From an uncultured bacterium (GTDB lineage Bacteria; Bipolaricaulota; Bipolaricaulia; UBA7950; UBA9294): DNA of 64,000 nucleotides. Shown here piece after piece: positions 8,682 to 18,415 of the stretch. Under the pieces are notes generated by a model. It saw only the letters and a list, made by a program, of their open reading frames with translations. It did not search any database and was not told the DNA's origin. The stretch covers positions 21,933 through 85,932 of the forward strand of contig CAIOGO010000002.1 in assembly GCA_903857865.1 (NCBI GenBank), written 5' to 3'. The number at the start of each line of letters is the position of its first letter. Position 1 is the stretch's first letter. The translations under genes were made by a program, and so were the position numbers.

Positions 8682-9089
8682 CTACCAGACCTCGCACAGG
8701 ACTTCGCCGCCGAGGCCCCGCTCGCGAGCCTCTTTGCCGGACAAGACTCCCTGTGAGGTGGACACAATGGAGATCCCCATTCCCCCGAGCGGCTGAGGGA
8801 TCTCATCCCTACCAACGTACACTCGTCGGCTGGGCTTGCTGACCAAGTGAATCTCGCTGATCGCGCGCCGTGCGCGATTCCGCTCGCCTCGATACTTCAG
8901 CTGGATGCGGAGCTGAGGCTGGGGGGTTCCTTCGATTCTCTCGTACGCTTCCACGTACCCTTCCGACAGCAGGATCTGCGCCACCGCCTCCTTCAGCCGG
9001 GAGTGTGGCATCGTCACGCCGTCGTGGAGGCGCGAATTCGCGTTGCGAATCCGCGTCAGCATGTCGCCAATCGGATAAGGAATCATCAT
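8682..9089 (-). CDS. rpsH: 30S ribosomal protein S8
   Basis: 135 aa, starting at [20 protein letters not shown] (two adjacent ATGs, either usable) and ending with [20 protein letters not shown]...[16 protein letters not shown], the S8 C-terminal 16S rRNA-binding signature. S8 is a primary binder of 16S helix 21. In E. coli it represses the spc operon by binding an mRNA site; no such site was looked for in detail here. Confidence 0.97.
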   Translation of the reverse strand: MMIPYPIGDMLTRIRNANSRLHDGVTMPHSRLKEAVAQILLSEGYVEAYERIEGTPQPQLRIQLKYRGERNRARRAISEIHLVSKPSRRVYVGRDEIPQPLGGMGISIVSTSQGVLSGKEARERGLGGEVLCEVW

Positions 9090-9095
9090 GTCCTC

Positions 9096-9281
9096 CTACC
9101 AGCTCGCCTTCTTGATCCCCGGAATCTCCCCCAAATGGGCAAGCTTGCGGAAGCAGAGCCGACACAGCCCGAAGTCACGGATAAAGGCGCGAGGCCGCCC
9201 GCAGAGATTGCATCGATGGTACTTGCGGACCGCGAACTTGGGCGTCATCTTCGCCTTGTTGACCAGTGCTTTTCTCGCCAT
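9096..9281 (-). CDS. rpsZ: 30S ribosomal protein S14, zinc-binding short (type Z)
   Basis: 61 aa, the short zinc-ribbon S14 form rather than the 100-aa E. coli form. C24 and C27 pair with C40 and C43 (spacing 2-12-2). The sequence [20 protein letters not shown]...[11 protein letters not shown] is typical. It binds 16S rRNA in the 30S head. It sits between rplE and rpsH. Confidence 0.97.
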   Translation of the reverse strand: MARKALVNKAKMTPKFAVRKYHRCNLCGRPRAFIRDFGLCRLCFRKLAHLGEIPGIKKASW

Positions 9282-9290
9282 CCTCGCCCC

Positions 9291-9824
9291 CTAGTCGTTG
9301 AATGGGAATCCCAACGCCTTGAGGAGCACGTAGCCCTCGCGGTCGTCACGCGCGGTCGTCACGATCGTGATGTCCATTCCCTGCGTCTTCACGATCTCGT
9401 TGTATTCGATCTCGGGGAAGCTCAGTTGCTCGGCAAGCCCGAGGGTGTAGTTCCCACGCCCGTCGAACGCCGATGCCGAAAGCCCACGGAAGTCGCGGAT
9501 TCCCGGCAACACGACGTTGAAGAGCTTGTTGAGGAACTCATAGGCCCGCTCGCCGCGCAGCGTCACACGACACCCGATCGGGTCGCCAAGGACGAGCTTG
9601 AAGTCGGAGATGGACTTCTTCGCCTTCGTAACCACGGGGCGCTGACCCGTCATCTTCGCGAGGTTCTGGACCGCCCCTTCCAAGACCTTGGGGTTGTCCT
9701 TGTCACCAACCCCCATGTTGGCGACGACCTTGACGACTCGAGGAATCTGCATCACGTTCGTGATGCCCAGTTCCTCTCTCAGTCGCGGGGCTATCTCTTT
9801 CACGTATCTCTCATGTAGCAGCAT
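9291..9824 (-). CDS. rplE: 50S ribosomal protein L5
   Basis: 177 aa when started at [20 protein letters not shown], just after the rplX stop; a 7-residue longer frame would overlap rplX. The conserved core [20 protein letters not shown] and [20 protein letters not shown]...DFRGLS is present. L5 binds 5S rRNA and contacts P-site tRNA. GGGAG lies about 13 nt upstream of this ATG. Confidence 0.96.
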   Translation of the reverse strand: MLLHERYVKEIAPRLREELGITNVMQIPRVVKVVANMGVGDKDNPKVLEGAVQNLAKMTGQRPVVTKAKKSISDFKLVLGDPIGCRVTLRGERAYEFLNKLFNVVLPGIRDFRGLSASAFDGRGNYTLGLAEQLSFPEIEYNEIVKTQGMDITIVTTARDDREGYVLLKALGFPFND

Positions 9825-9826
9825 CG

Positions 9827-10135
9827 CTAGAAGGTCTCCCCACACCGACTACACTTCCGGAGCTTCTTATTGTCGACATCCACGAATCTGACCCGGGACG
9901 GCGCGTCGCACTCCGGGCATATCGGGAGCACGTTCGAGATGTGAACTGTCCCTTCCCGCTTCACAATCCCAGGCTCTCGCAGATTCTGGGTGGCCCGCTG
10001 GTGCTTCGTGATCATGTTGACGTTCTCGATGACGATCCGGTTCTTCTCGGGGATCACCACGAGGACGCGACCGATCTTGCCGCGGTCGTCGCCCGACAGC
10101 ACCTGGACGCGGTCTCCCTTGCGCACACTCCTCAT
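9827..10135 (-). CDS. rplX: 50S ribosomal protein L24 with C-terminal zinc ribbon
   Basis: 102 aa, an assembly initiator at the 5' domain of 23S rRNA. The KOW motif is at the start (RKGDRVQVLSGDDRGKIGRV). The C-terminal tail has two CxxC pairs, C73/C76 and C95/C98, which should bind zinc, a feature of only some bacterial L24 proteins. It lies between rplN and rplE. Confidence 0.96.
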   Translation of the reverse strand: MRSVRKGDRVQVLSGDDRGKIGRVLVVIPEKNRIVIENVNMITKHQRATQNLREPGIVKREGTVHISNVLPICPECDAPSRVRFVDVDNKKLRKCSRCGETF

Positions 10136-10144
10136 CGCATCCTC

Positions 10145-10513
10145 CTAGAGAACTTCAGGCGCCAGCGAGATGATCCGCATCATCTTCTTGTCGCGCAGCT
10201 CGCGAGCCACGGGTCCAAACACGCGCGTCCCGATGGGCTCCCCTTGGGCATTGATCAACACGATCGCATTGTCGTCAAAACGGATGTACGTCCCGTCCTC
10301 ACGCCGGTAGGCGCTGCGCGTTCGGACGATCACTCCACGGACGATCTGTCCCTTCTCGATGTCGCTCGTCGGGAGGCGCTTTCGGACCGATCCGACCACA
10401 ATATCGCCGATCTCTCCAATGCGTCGATTCGACGGACCAAGGATGTTGAAGCAGCGAACCAACTTCGCGCCGGAGTTGTCCGCCACCTTCACCATCGTCT
10501 GCATCTGAATCAT
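10145..10513 (-). CDS. rplN: 50S ribosomal protein L14
   Basis: 122 aa, a near-textbook L14: [50 protein letters not shown] and the C-terminal [16 protein letters not shown]14 forms inter-subunit bridges with 16S rRNA and is the docking site for silencing factor RsfS. Its ATG lies one base past the rpsQ stop. Confidence 0.98.
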   Translation of the reverse strand: MIQMQTMVKVADNSGAKLVRCFNILGPSNRRIGEIGDIVVGSVRKRLPTSDIEKGQIVRGVIVRTRSAYRREDGTYIRFDDNAIVLINAQGEPIGTRVFGPVARELRDKKMMRIISLAPEVL

Positions 10514-10514
10514 G

Positions 10515-10760
10515 TCAGCCCTCCGCCTTCTCGACGATCTCCAGCAGCCGCCACCGCTTCGTGCGGCTCAGCGGGCGGCACTCTTCGATCCGCACCAGAT
10601 CGCCCATCCCTGCCTCCTGCTGCGGATCGTGCGCGTGGAACTTGACGTGCGAAGTCACATGCTTCCGGTATTGCGGATGAAGACGATGCTCTTCGACTCT
10701 GACAACGATCGTCTGCTCCATCCGGTCGCTCACCACCCGACCGGTCTTCGTCTTCTTCAT
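10515..10760 (-). CDS. rpsQ: 30S ribosomal protein S17
   Basis: 81-aa OB-fold primary 16S rRNA-binding protein ([20 protein letters not shown], then [13 protein letters not shown] and [20 protein letters not shown]). It stabilises the 5' domain of 16S rRNA. Its start overlaps the rpmC stop by 4 bp (ATGA), so the two are translationally coupled. Confidence 0.97.
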   Translation of the reverse strand: MKKTKTGRVVSDRMEQTIVVRVEEHRLHPQYRKHVTSHVKFHAHDPQQEAGMGDLVRIEECRPLSRTKRWRLLEIVEKAEG

Positions 10761-10957
10761 CGTCCTTCCTCCCGCATCTTCTCGACCGTCATCGTCAGAA
10801 CCCGAGCGACAGCGCGGCGAGCTTTGCCCAACTCGGCCGTGCCCGCGAGCTGTCCGGTCGCCCGCTGGAAGCGAAGGGTGAACAACTTGCGCTTCAGCTC
10901 TCGCGTCTGATGCCCAAGCTCTTCGAGCGTCATCTCGCGCAGCTTGTCGGACTTCAT
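10757..10957 (-). CDS. rpmC: 50S ribosomal protein L29
   Basis: 66 aa, a helical hairpin (MKSDKLREMTLEELGHQTRE...LFTLRFQRATGQL) near the peptide exit where trigger factor and SRP dock. Its start overlaps the rplP stop by 4 bp and its end overlaps rpsQ by 4 bp. Confidence 0.96.
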   Translation of the reverse strand: MKSDKLREMTLEELGHQTRELKRKLFTLRFQRATGQLAGTAELGKARRAVARVLTMTVEKMREEGR

Positions 10958-11385
10958 ACTTCGCCTCCCAGAACCGTTCTCCGCTTCAGCCGCGTGCGGA
11001 CAGGAAGCTTGTTCCCCACCAGATAGTGGACGCGCTTCGCCTGGTCCTCGGTCACGCCGGAGATCTCAAACAGCACGCTCCCGGGCCGCACCACGGCAAC
11101 CCAGTGGTCGACCGGTCCCTTCCCCTTTCCCATGCGCGCTTCTGCTGGGTGCTTGGTGATGGGTTTGTCGGGGAAGATGCGGATCCAAAGGCGCGCGCCA
11201 CGTTGCGTCGTGCGCGCGATTGTCGTTCGGCAAGCTTCAATCTGCGCCTGAGTGATCCACGACGCTTCGAGCGTCTGAATTCCGAAGTCCCCGAACGCAA
11301 TCTGATTGCCGCGCGTCGCCTTGCCGGTCCTGCGCCCGCGATGCATCTTCCGGAACTTCGTTCGCTTGGGGAAAAGGAGTGGCAT
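10954..11385 (-). CDS. rplP: 50S ribosomal protein L16
   Basis: 143 aa, starting MPLLFPKRTKFRKMHRGRRT with the conserved ITQAQIEACRTTIARTTQRG and WIRIFPDKPITKHPAEARMG. L16 sits at the A-site region of the 50S subunit and helps organise the peptidyl-transferase centre. The usual three-gene order rpsC-rplP-rpmC is kept. Confidence 0.98.
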   Translation of the reverse strand: MPLLFPKRTKFRKMHRGRRTGKATRGNQIAFGDFGIQTLEASWITQAQIEACRTTIARTTQRGARLWIRIFPDKPITKHPAEARMGKGKGPVDHWVAVVRPGSVLFEISGVTEDQAKRVHYLVGNKLPVRTRLKRRTVLGGEV

Positions 11386-11386
11386 G

Positions 11387-12040
11387 CTACTTCACCTCGT
11401 CTCGGTGGGCGCGAGGAGAGCGCTCGCCGCGGAACACCCATGCCTTGACGCCGATGTTGCCGTACTTGGTTCGCGCCTCTACGAGCCCGTAGTCGATGTC
11501 GGCTCGAAGGGTCTGAAGCGGGATTCTCCCCTCTTTCATCGTGATCGAGCGGGCAATGTCGGTTCCCCCGAGGCGCCCACTGACCTTGATCTTGACCCCT
11601 TCGGCTCCGGCGCCCATCACTCGACGGATCGCCTCTTTCATGGTGCGCGCCGGGACGGTGCGATTCTCAATCTGGAGCGCAATGTCCTGCGCAATCAATC
11701 GCGCCTCGAGGTCGGGACGCTCAATCTCCTGGATTGACACCTTCACGTTTCGTCCGGTGAGATCCTCCAGCGCCCGCTGAAGAAGCTCGATCTCGCTGCC
11801 GCCGCGGCCGATGATGATGCCGGGCCGCGCAGAACGAATGATGATCGAGACGCGGTCTTCCTTCGAGCGTTCGATGTTGATCTCCGCCACGGCCGCTCTC
11901 CGGTAGCGATCCTGGATCAGGTCGCGGATCCGCCTGTCCTCGGCGATGTACTCGGGAGCCAGCTTTGGGTTGTACCAATTGGAAACCCACTTCCGAGTGA
12001 CTCCGACCCGGAACCCCACCGGATGGATCTTCTGGCCCAT
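11387..12040 (-). CDS. rpsC: 30S ribosomal protein S3
   Basis: 217 aa. The N-terminal KH type-2 domain carries the GxxG loop [20 protein letters not shown] (about 65-85); the C-terminal domain has [20 protein letters not shown] and the closing KAWVFRGE. S3 lines the mRNA entry channel and has helicase activity. The start overlaps the rplV stop by one base. Confidence 0.98.
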   Translation of the reverse strand: MGQKIHPVGFRVGVTRKWVSNWYNPKLAPEYIAEDRRIRDLIQDRYRRAAVAEINIERSKEDRVSIIIRSARPGIIIGRGGSEIELLQRALEDLTGRNVKVSIQEIERPDLEARLIAQDIALQIENRTVPARTMKEAIRRVMGAGAEGVKIKVSGRLGGTDIARSITMKEGRIPLQTLRADIDYGLVEARTKYGNIGVKAWVFRGERSPRAHRDEVK

Positions 12041-12381
12041 TACGCACTCTCCCTATCGCCGACGACGATCGTGACGTGACTTGTATGATGCCGCACGACA
12101 TCGGCGCGCCCATACGCACGAGGCTGCATCCGCCGTAGGGACTTCCCCATGTCGACGGTCGCTCGGACGACGAACAGACCGTCGACATCGACGTCATAGC
12201 GGTTCTCAGCATTGGCAATCGCTGACTCAAGAGTCTTGCGGATCGGCAGCGCTGCTTTCTTGCTCGAGAGCCCGACGATCCTGAGCGCCTCGTTCACGCC
12301 CTTGCCACGAATCGCGTCGATCACGAGTCGCGCTTTCCGCGGCGACATGCGAATGTGGCGCGCAATAGCCCGTGCTTCCAT
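12040..12381 (-). CDS. rplV: 50S ribosomal protein L22
   Basis: 113 aa; [20 protein letters not shown] and the beta-hairpin region [20 protein letters not shown], whose tip lines the peptide exit tunnel and is where macrolide-resistance changes occur. Length usual. It sits between rpsS and rpsC. Confidence 0.97.
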   Translation of the reverse strand: MEARAIARHIRMSPRKARLVIDAIRGKGVNEALRIVGLSSKKAALPIRKTLESAIANAENRYDVDVDGLFVVRATVDMGKSLRRMQPRAYGRADVVRHHTSHVTIVVGDRESA

Positions 12382-12390
12382 AGTCTCTCC

Positions 12391-12675
12391 CTACGTCAGG
12401 CCCGCGGCCTTCTTCTTCTTCATTCCACCGTGCGAGCGGAAGGTCCGCGTCGGCGCGAACTCACCCAGCTTGTGCCCGACCATGTTCTCGACAATCGAGA
12501 CCGGGAGGTGAAGCTTCCCGTTGTGGACCCTGATGATGAGGCCCACCATCTCCGGCGTGACCATCGATGTTCGTGACCACGTCTTGATCTCTCTCGAGTC
12601 CCCCCGCTTCGCGCGCTGCACCTTTTCGAGAAGGCTCGCGCAGACGTAGGGACCCTTCTTCGTTGATCTCCCCAT
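12391..12675 (-). CDS. rpsS: 30S ribosomal protein S19
   Basis: 94 aa, [20 protein letters not shown] with the conserved [20 protein letters not shown] and [19 protein letters not shown]. It forms a complex with S13 in the 30S head and contacts the 50S A-site finger. Located between rplB and rplV. Confidence 0.98.
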   Translation of the reverse strand: MGRSTKKGPYVCASLLEKVQRAKRGDSREIKTWSRTSMVTPEMVGLIIRVHNGKLHLPVSIVENMVGHKLGEFAPTRTFRSHGGMKKKKAAGLT

Positions 12676-12686
12676 CGGGGCCTCCC

Positions 12687-13523
12687 CTACCGCCGACCTT
12701 CGCCCGATCGGCGCACGATCAGCGAGTTGCTCTTCTTCTTCGGTTTGCGGGTGCGGCCACCCTTGGCCGTCTTTCCCGTCGGCGACACCTTGGGTCCTCC
12801 CACATGCCCGCGTCCTTCTCCGCCACCGTGCGGATGGTCGACGGGGTTCATCGCCGTGCCGCGCACTTCCGGCTTCCAGCCAAGATGCCGCATTCTCCCG
12901 GCACTACCGTGCTTCACGTTCTTATGGTCGGGGTTCGACACTTCACCCACCGTCGCTCGGCAATCCGTCCGGAAGATGCGCACCTCGCCCGACGGCAGCC
13001 GAACGTGAGCTCGGTCTCCCTCCTTGCCGATCAACTTGGCCGACGTGCCGGCCGATCGCGCAATGGCCCCCCCGCTACGCGGATAAAACTCGAGGTTGTG
13101 AATCGTGGATCCGAGCGGAATTTTGGACAGCGGCAGCGAGTTCCCCACCGAGACCTCAGCGTTCTCCCCAGCCTCGACGACCGTTCCGATGGGCAACTCG
13201 ACCGGCGCAAGGATGTAGCGTTTCTCTCCATCCGCATAGAAGAGGAGAGTGATCCATGCCGTCCGATTCGGGTCGTACTCTCGCGTAACCACGCGCGCCG
13301 GAATGCCATCCTTTTCACGCGCGAAATCGATCATGCGGTACTGCCTCTTGTGTCCGCCACCGCGCCATCGCGCCGTGATGTGTCCCTGGCTGTTGCGCCC
13401 AGCCTTCTTCGGCTTCGGAAGCAACAGGCTCTTCTCGGGAGCGACCTGGGAGAGCTCGCTGTAATCCGGGAGCTCTGCATGGCGTCGCCCGGGCGTGATC
13501 GGCTTGCTTCGTTTCAGCGCCAT
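12687..13523 (-). CDS. rplB: 50S ribosomal protein L2
   Basis: 278 aa. The OB and SH3-like domains and the C-terminal loop with the essential histidine are visible: [18 protein letters not shown]. The [20 protein letters not shown] stretch is the N-terminal RNA-binding signature. L2 is a core 23S-binding protein needed for subunit joining and peptidyl-transferase function. Confidence 0.98.
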   Translation of the reverse strand: MALKRSKPITPGRRHAELPDYSELSQVAPEKSLLLPKPKKAGRNSQGHITARWRGGGHKRQYRMIDFAREKDGIPARVVTREYDPNRTAWITLLFYADGEKRYILAPVELPIGTVVEAGENAEVSVGNSLPLSKIPLGSTIHNLEFYPRSGGAIARSAGTSAKLIGKEGDRAHVRLPSGEVRIFRTDCRATVGEVSNPDHKNVKHGSAGRMRHLGWKPEVRGTAMNPVDHPHGGGEGRGHVGGPKVSPTGKTAKGGRTRKPKKKSNSLIVRRSGEGRR

Positions 13524-13529
13524 CGTAGA

Positions 13530-13829
13530 CTAGCCTCCCATCATTTCGATGCGGTCGCCGGGCGCAAGTCGCACGGTGGCCTTGCGCCATCGCGAGGTGT
13601 GCCCATGAAGTTGGCTCATGCGCTCTCGGCGAGGCTTCCCGTGAACATTGGCCGTCCACACCTTCTCGACCTTGACCTTGAACAGCTCCTCGATGGCCTT
13701 GCGGATCTCGATCTTGTTGGCCCCCAGAGCGACGCGGAAGGCGTACTTGCGCTCCTCCGCCTTGCGCACGGTGTCCTCCGTGACGAGAGGTGCAAGGACG
13801 ATGTCCTCGGCATGAAGAAGTTTCGCCAT
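13530..13829 (-). CDS. rplW: 50S ribosomal protein L23
   Basis: 99 aa; DIVLAPLVTEDTVRKAEERK, YAFRVALGANKIEIRKAIEE and KVWTANVHGKPRRERM are standard L23 elements, with the extended loop at the tunnel exit. L23 is the docking site for SRP and trigger factor. It lies between rplD and rplB. Confidence 0.97.
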   Translation of the reverse strand: MAKLLHAEDIVLAPLVTEDTVRKAEERKYAFRVALGANKIEIRKAIEELFKVKVEKVWTANVHGKPRRERMSQLHGHTSRWRKATVRLAPGDRIEMMGG

Positions 13830-13831
13830 GG

Positions 13832-14461
13832 CTAGAACCTCCCTCGCAGCTCGTCGACCGCCCCGGCCGTCATGACGAGGTGGTCGTGTCGGAGAACGTC
13901 ATACACATTGATCCCGCAACCGGAAATGCACTTCACGTAGCGGAGATTCGTGAACGACTTCTTGACCGTCCGCCCATATTCGGAGGAACTGACGACGATG
14001 AGCGCGCTCCCCGTGACCCCCAGTCGCCCAAGGAGTGCGAGCGCGCCCTTGGTCTTCGGCACATCAAACGCGATCCGGTCGACGAGGACCACTCGGCCCT
14101 CCTGAGCTCGATCGGACAAGGCAGAGACTAGCGCCCCGGCACGCATCTTCTTCGTCAGGTTCATGGCATAGGAACGAGGCTTCGGCCCGAAGACCGTGCC
14201 GCCTCCAACCCACAGAGGCGAGCGCCGCGAACCGTGACGGGCGCGACCGGTCCCCTTCTGGCGCCACGGTTTACGGCCCCCTCCGCGTACCTCTCCGCGC
14301 GTCTTCGTCGAACTCGTACCCTGACGGCGATTCGCCATCTGCACTCGGACCATGCGATAGAGGAGGTCCTTGTTGACTTCCCCGCCGAACAAGCGCTCAT
14401 CGAGCGCCACGGTCTGCGGCCCAGAACCCTCGACAAACGAGTAGACTTTCGCTTCAACCAT
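13832..14461 (-). CDS. rplD: 50S ribosomal protein L4
   Basis: 209 aa when started at MVEAKVYSFVEGSGPQTVAL. That ATG lies in the end of rplC, which it overlaps by 8 bp; a longer frame exists but would run deep into rplC. The tunnel-loop signature GTSSTKTRGEVRGGGRKPWR...QKGTGRARHGS is present. In many bacteria L4 also autoregulates the S10 operon; no leader for this was found, since the operon starts much further upstream. Confidence 0.97.
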   Translation of the reverse strand: MVEAKVYSFVEGSGPQTVALDERLFGGEVNKDLLYRMVRVQMANRRQGTSSTKTRGEVRGGGRKPWRQKGTGRARHGSRRSPLWVGGGTVFGPKPRSYAMNLTKKMRAGALVSALSDRAQEGRVVLVDRIAFDVPKTKGALALLGRLGVTGSALIVVSSSEYGRTVKKSFTNLRYVKCISGCGINVYDVLRHDHLVMTAGAVDELRGRF

Positions 14462-15077
14462 GGCGCTTCCCCAATTCCAGAAGACTTCCGCGGGCGCCCG
14501 GCGTCGACCCCTTGAGGATGAGTAGATTCCTCTCGGCATCGACCTTCAGTACTCGGAGTCCGCGCACCGTCACGCGCCGGTTGCCCATGTGCCCCGGCAT
14601 CTTCTTCCCCTTGATGACCCGTCCCGGCTCCACGTGGCAGCCGATCGAACCGGGCCGTCGGTGAAACTTCGATCCATGGCTGGCGGGTCCGCCGCTGAAG
14701 TTGTAGCGCTTGACGACGCCTTGGAATCCAAGACCGCGGCTCAGTCCGGACACATCAACCTCTTCGCCCTCCGCGAAGATTCCCACCCCGATGGCGTCAC
14801 CGATCTTGTAGGCGTCCACGTTGTCGACACGGATTTCGAACAGGTGACGATGCGGCGCAACGCCGGCCTTCTTGAAATGACCTGCCAGCGGCCGAGAGAC
14901 CTTCGTCTCCTTCACCTCGCCATAGCCTAGCTGCAGTGCGTCGTAGCCGTCCTTGTCCTTCGTCTTGATCTGGACGACGGTGCACGGACGCGTCTCAATG
15001 ACCGTCGCGCCTACCGCACGGTCATCGACGAACACCTGCGCCATGCCTATCTTCTTTCCGAGAAGCCTCCGAGCCAT
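14454..15077 (-). CDS. rplC: 50S ribosomal protein L3
   Basis: 207 aa with RRLLGKKIGMAQVF at the N-terminus and the L3 signature FKKAGVAPHRHLFEIRV, plus the long central extension NFSGGPASHGSKFHRRPGSI that reaches toward the peptidyl-transferase centre. L3 is an early assembly protein. It lies between rpsJ and rplD, as in classical S10 operons. Confidence 0.98.
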   Translation of the reverse strand: MARRLLGKKIGMAQVFVDDRAVGATVIETRPCTVVQIKTKDKDGYDALQLGYGEVKETKVSRPLAGHFKKAGVAPHRHLFEIRVDNVDAYKIGDAIGVGIFAEGEEVDVSGLSRGLGFQGVVKRYNFSGGPASHGSKFHRRPGSIGCHVEPGRVIKGKKMPGHMGNRRVTVRGLRVLKVDAERNLLILKGSTPGARGSLLELGKRHG

Positions 15078-15096
15078 GCGTCGCCTACCTCCGTGC

Positions 15097-15405
15097 CTAG
15101 AGTTTGATCTCGATATCGATGCCCGTTGGAAGCTCGATGTCCATCAGCGCGTTGATCGTCTCGGAGGTTGGCTCCTTGATGTCGAGGAGGCGCGTGTGGA
15201 TCCGCCGCTCGAAGTGCTCCATCGACCGCTTGTCGATGTGCGGAGACCGCAGCACCGTGTAGACACGGCGCTCCGTCGGAAGCGGAATCGGTCCCGCAAT
15301 CTTAGCCCGCGTCTCTTTTGCCGACTCCACGATCTTCCGAACCGAGCTGTCGACGAGCTCGTGATCGTACCCTCGCAGCTTGATCCGGATCTTCTCTCTC
15401 GCCAT
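15097..15405 (-). CDS. rpsJ: 30S ribosomal protein S10
   Basis: 102 aa, [20 protein letters not shown] with [20 protein letters not shown] and the C-terminal [11 protein letters not shown]. Besides its 30S-head role, S10 (NusE) acts with NusB in antitermination. Its start is one base from the fusA stop: no tuf gene intervenes, unlike many str-S10 junctions. Confidence 0.98.
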   Translation of the reverse strand: MAREKIRIKLRGYDHELVDSSVRKIVESAKETRAKIAGPIPLPTERRVYTVLRSPHIDKRSMEHFERRIHTRLLDIKEPTSETINALMDIELPTGIDIEIKL

Positions 15406-15406
15406 G

Positions 15407-17482
15407 TCAGTACCCTCTGCTCTTGACGATCTTCTCTCGCAACCCTTCCGGGACCATCTCGTAGCGAGCCACTCGAAGCGAGTAGGTCGCCCTTCCCTGG
15501 GTCAAGGAGCGCAACCGCGTTGCATACCCAAACGTCTCGGCCAGCGGAATGCAAACCACGAGGATCTGCACTGTCTCCAGCGACCGAAGCATGTGGATCT
15601 CTCCACGCCTGCGCGCCAGGTCCTCCATCACTTCACCCAAGTACTCGGCAGGCGTGATCACTTCTCCCTCCATGATCGGCTCGAGAAGCTCAAACACACC
15701 CGCGCCGTACGCTCTGTGCAGCGCAGCAGATGTGGCTGCACGAAACGCAAGCTCGGACGAGTCTACCGGATGAAAAGATCCACCGATAACGGCGGCTCCG
15801 ATGTCGGCCAGAGGATATCCCGCGAGTGGACCGTTTGTCAACGTCCCGCGCAACGCGCTTTCGATGGCCCCCTCGTACGCCCTTGGGATCTCCTCCGGCT
15901 TGGCGTCAAAGCGGAATGTGATCCCGCTCTCCCTCGGCAGCGGCTCAAGCCGCAGAATGACGTGCCCGAACTGCCCCCGCCCGGCGGCTTGCCTCGCGAA
16001 GCGGTCCTCAACGACCACCGGCTCGCGGAGCGTTTCGCGGTAGGCCACCTGCGGCTTACCCACGCTCACGTGGACGTGCAGATCCTCGCGAAGGCGGCGC
16101 ACGAGCACGTCCAAGTGCAGCTCTCCCATACCCCCGATGATGATCTGATCCGTCGTCTCGTCGGTCCGGACATGGAAGGTCGGGTCTTCCTGCGCCAGCT
16201 TCGTCAATCCGTCCATGAGTTCCGGCAGTTCCGCTTCCGTGCGAGGCTCCACGGCCGCAAACACGACCGGATCTGGGAATTCGATCTTCTCGAGGAGGAT
16301 TGGCGCGCTTTTGTCGCAGAGCGTGTCCCCGGTCGAGACATCCTGGGAGCCCACAATGGCCACGATGTCTCCCGCCGTCGCCTCTTCCAAGGCAAGCCGG
16401 CGGTTCGCATGCATTCGAAACAGCTTCGTGATCCGCAGTCCCTTCCCCGTCGAGCTGTTAAGGGCGTGCCCGCCTGCCTTCATCGTTCCGGAGTAGATGC
16501 GGAGGTACACCAGACGGCCGGCATACGCATCGGAGGTAACCTTGAACGCAAGCGCGGCGAGCGGAGCGCTCGGATCGGCCGGCCGTTCGTCCTTGCCGTC
16601 GGCGCTCTGGACGGGAGGAACGTCAACTGGCGACGGGAGGTAGCGGACGACGGCATCGAGCAGCGGCTGCACGCCGATCTTCTGAAAGGCCGATCCCCCG
16701 ACGACGGGGATAACCCCGTGGCCGATGCATGCGCACCGGAGCCCAGCGTGGAAGTCCTCCGGACGAACATCTCGCCCATCGAGAAAGGCCTCCATCACTC
16801 GGTCGTCGAATTCGGCGACGCGCTCGATGGCCAGATCCCGGTACAACTCCACCTGGTCACGAAGAGCTTCCGGGACCGGCCCACGCGTCATGGCGGTGCC
16901 TTGGCTCTCGCCGTCCCAGATGACCAGCTCACGGGCCAGGAGATCCACGATTCCGATGAGGCGGCGATCGCCGTCCCGGTAGGGGAAGCTCAGCGGAACC
17001 GTGCGCACGCCGAGCCGAGCCTCGATCATCGCGAGGGTATCGGTGTAGCTTGCTTCCGCGCGATCAAGCTTGTTGACGAACGCAATCCGCGGGGTCTTGT
17101 AGCGGTCCGCCTGCCGCCAGACGGTCTCCGATTGAGACTCGACCATCTCCACGCCCGAGAACAGCACTACGGCGCCGTCAAGCACGCGCAGGCTTCGCTC
17201 CACCTCGGCAGTGAAGTCGACATGCCCCGGTGTGTCGATGATGTTGATCTGGTGCTCGAGCCACTGGCAGGTCGTCGCCGCGGACGTGATCGTGATCCCG
17301 CGCTCCCGCTCCTGCGCCATCCAGTCCATCTCGGTGTCACCCTCATGGACTTCGCCCATCTTGTGGATCTGGCCGGTGTAGAAAAGGATGCGCTCCGTCG
17401 TCGTGGTCTTTCCAGCATCGATGTGTGCCATGATGCCGATGTTGCGCACCCTACGGAGGTCGGACGCACGCGCAGGCACCAT
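15407..17482 (-). CDS. fusA: elongation factor G
   Basis: 691 aa when started at [20 protein letters not shown] (AAAGGAA upstream); a longer frame reaches into rpsG. It is the GTPase that drives translocation. G motifs: [13 protein letters not shown] (P-loop), DTPGHVDF (G3), NKLDR (G4). Domain II to V features follow, including the domain IV region [20 protein letters not shown] and the ending [16 protein letters not shown]. Its place in the str operon argues that it is the housekeeping EF-G. tuf is missing downstream. Confidence 0.97.
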   Translation of the reverse strand: MVPARASDLRRVRNIGIMAHIDAGKTTTTERILFYTGQIHKMGEVHEGDTEMDWMAQERERGITITSAATTCQWLEHQINIIDTPGHVDFTAEVERSLRVLDGAVVLFSGVEMVESQSETVWRQADRYKTPRIAFVNKLDRAEASYTDTLAMIEARLGVRTVPLSFPYRDGDRRLIGIVDLLARELVIWDGESQGTAMTRGPVPEALRDQVELYRDLAIERVAEFDDRVMEAFLDGRDVRPEDFHAGLRCACIGHGVIPVVGGSAFQKIGVQPLLDAVVRYLPSPVDVPPVQSADGKDERPADPSAPLAALAFKVTSDAYAGRLVYLRIYSGTMKAGGHALNSSTGKGLRITKLFRMHANRRLALEEATAGDIVAIVGSQDVSTGDTLCDKSAPILLEKIEFPDPVVFAAVEPRTEAELPELMDGLTKLAQEDPTFHVRTDETTDQIIIGGMGELHLDVLVRRLREDLHVHVSVGKPQVAYRETLREPVVVEDRFARQAAGRGQFGHVILRLEPLPRESGITFRFDAKPEEIPRAYEGAIESALRGTLTNGPLAGYPLADIGAAVIGGSFHPVDSSELAFRAATSAALHRAYGAGVFELLEPIMEGEVITPAEYLGEVMEDLARRRGEIHMLRSLETVQILVVCIPLAETFGYATRLRSLTQGRATYSLRVARYEMVPEGLREKIVKSRGY

Positions 17483-17525
17483 CCGTTCCTTTCCCGAGAC
17501 TCCGGGCGAGCGCCGAGCGCAGCTC

Positions 17526-17984
17526 CTACCAGCGGTAGTGCGCGAAGGCCTTGTTCGACTCGGCCATACGATGGACATCCAGCCGTTTGGTGTAGGCCTT
17601 GCCCTCTTTGCGCGACGCGTCGACGATCTCGGAACCCAGACGCTCGGCCATCGTGTGCTCGCCGCGCTCCCTCGCTGCCGCCACTAGCCACCGCAGCGCC
17701 AATGCGATCTGCCGATCGGCTGGCACTTCGTAGGGAACCTGGTAGTTCGCGCCGCCGACGCGGCGGGTCCGCACTTCCAGGCGCGGGCAGCAGTTCGTGA
17801 TCGCCTCGTTGAAGACATCCAAAGCCGGAGAGCCGCTCCTTGCCTCGACGAACTCCAACGCCCCGTAGACGATGCTCTCGGACGTGGGCTTCTTGCCCTC
17901 CTGCATGATGTAGTTGATGAGCTTGGCCAAGAGCTTGCTGTTGTGGCGGATGTCGGGCTTGACGTCACGACCGGGGATGTTCAT
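17526..17984 (-). CDS. rpsG: 30S ribosomal protein S7
   Basis: 152 aa when started at [20 protein letters not shown], with GAGGAGAC 5 nt upstream; a 10-residue longer frame would overlap rpsL. The S7 elements [39 protein letters not shown]-like segment and the C-terminal [13 protein letters not shown] are present. S7 is the main head-assembly protein and lies near the E site. Confidence 0.97.
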   Translation of the reverse strand: MNIPGRDVKPDIRHNSKLLAKLINYIMQEGKKPTSESIVYGALEFVEARSGSPALDVFNEAITNCCPRLEVRTRRVGGANYQVPYEVPADRQIALALRWLVAAARERGEHTMAERLGSEIVDASRKEGKAYTKRLDVHRMAESNKAFAHYRW

Positions 17985-17994
17985 GCTTGTCTCC

Positions 17995-18369
17995 TCATTG
18001 TTTCTTGGCACCATACTTCGAGCGGCTCTGATTCCGTCCCGTCACGCCTTCCGAGTCCAGGGTGCCGCGAATGATGTGGTACCGAACCCCCGGCAAGTCC
18101 TTGACGCGCCCGCCTCGCACCAACACCATCGAGTGCTCCTGGAGGTTGTGTCCCTCGCCCCCGATGTAGGCGGTAACTTCCTTCCCGTTGCTCATCCGCA
18201 CGCGGGCGACCTTTCGCAACGCCGAGTTCGGCTTCTTCGGCGTTCGCGTATAGACGCGCGTGCACACCCCCCGCTTCTGCGGGCACGTGCTGAGCTGCGG
18301 AGCCTTGCTCTTCTTCGTCTTGGGCTTCCGCCCGAGTCGGATCAGTTGATTGATCGTTGGCATCTTCAC
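17995..18369 (-). CDS. rpsL: 30S ribosomal protein S12
   Basis: 124 aa; [20 protein letters not shown] and the two streptomycin-site loops ([18 protein letters not shown] and [17 protein letters not shown]). S12 monitors codon-anticodon pairing. The lysine in [11 protein letters not shown] (site of common resistance changes) is the wild-type residue. It lies 46 bp downstream of rpoC. Confidence 0.98.
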   Translation of the reverse strand: MKMPTINQLIRLGRKPKTKKSKAPQLSTCPQKRGVCTRVYTRTPKKPNSALRKVARVRMSNGKEVTAYIGGEGHNLQEHSMVLVRGGRVKDLPGVRYHIIRGTLDSEGVTGRNQSRSKYGAKKQ

Positions 18370-18415
18370 TCCCTAGCTAGGATGGCCGTGATTATAGGTT
18401 GGCTCCGAGGTCCCT

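Noticed and set aside
15380-17800. 806-aa plus-strand reading frame opposite fusA and rpsG
   Set aside because: It is antisense to two clear housekeeping genes, shows no domain, and long antisense frames are expected in GC-rich genes with strong third-position bias.
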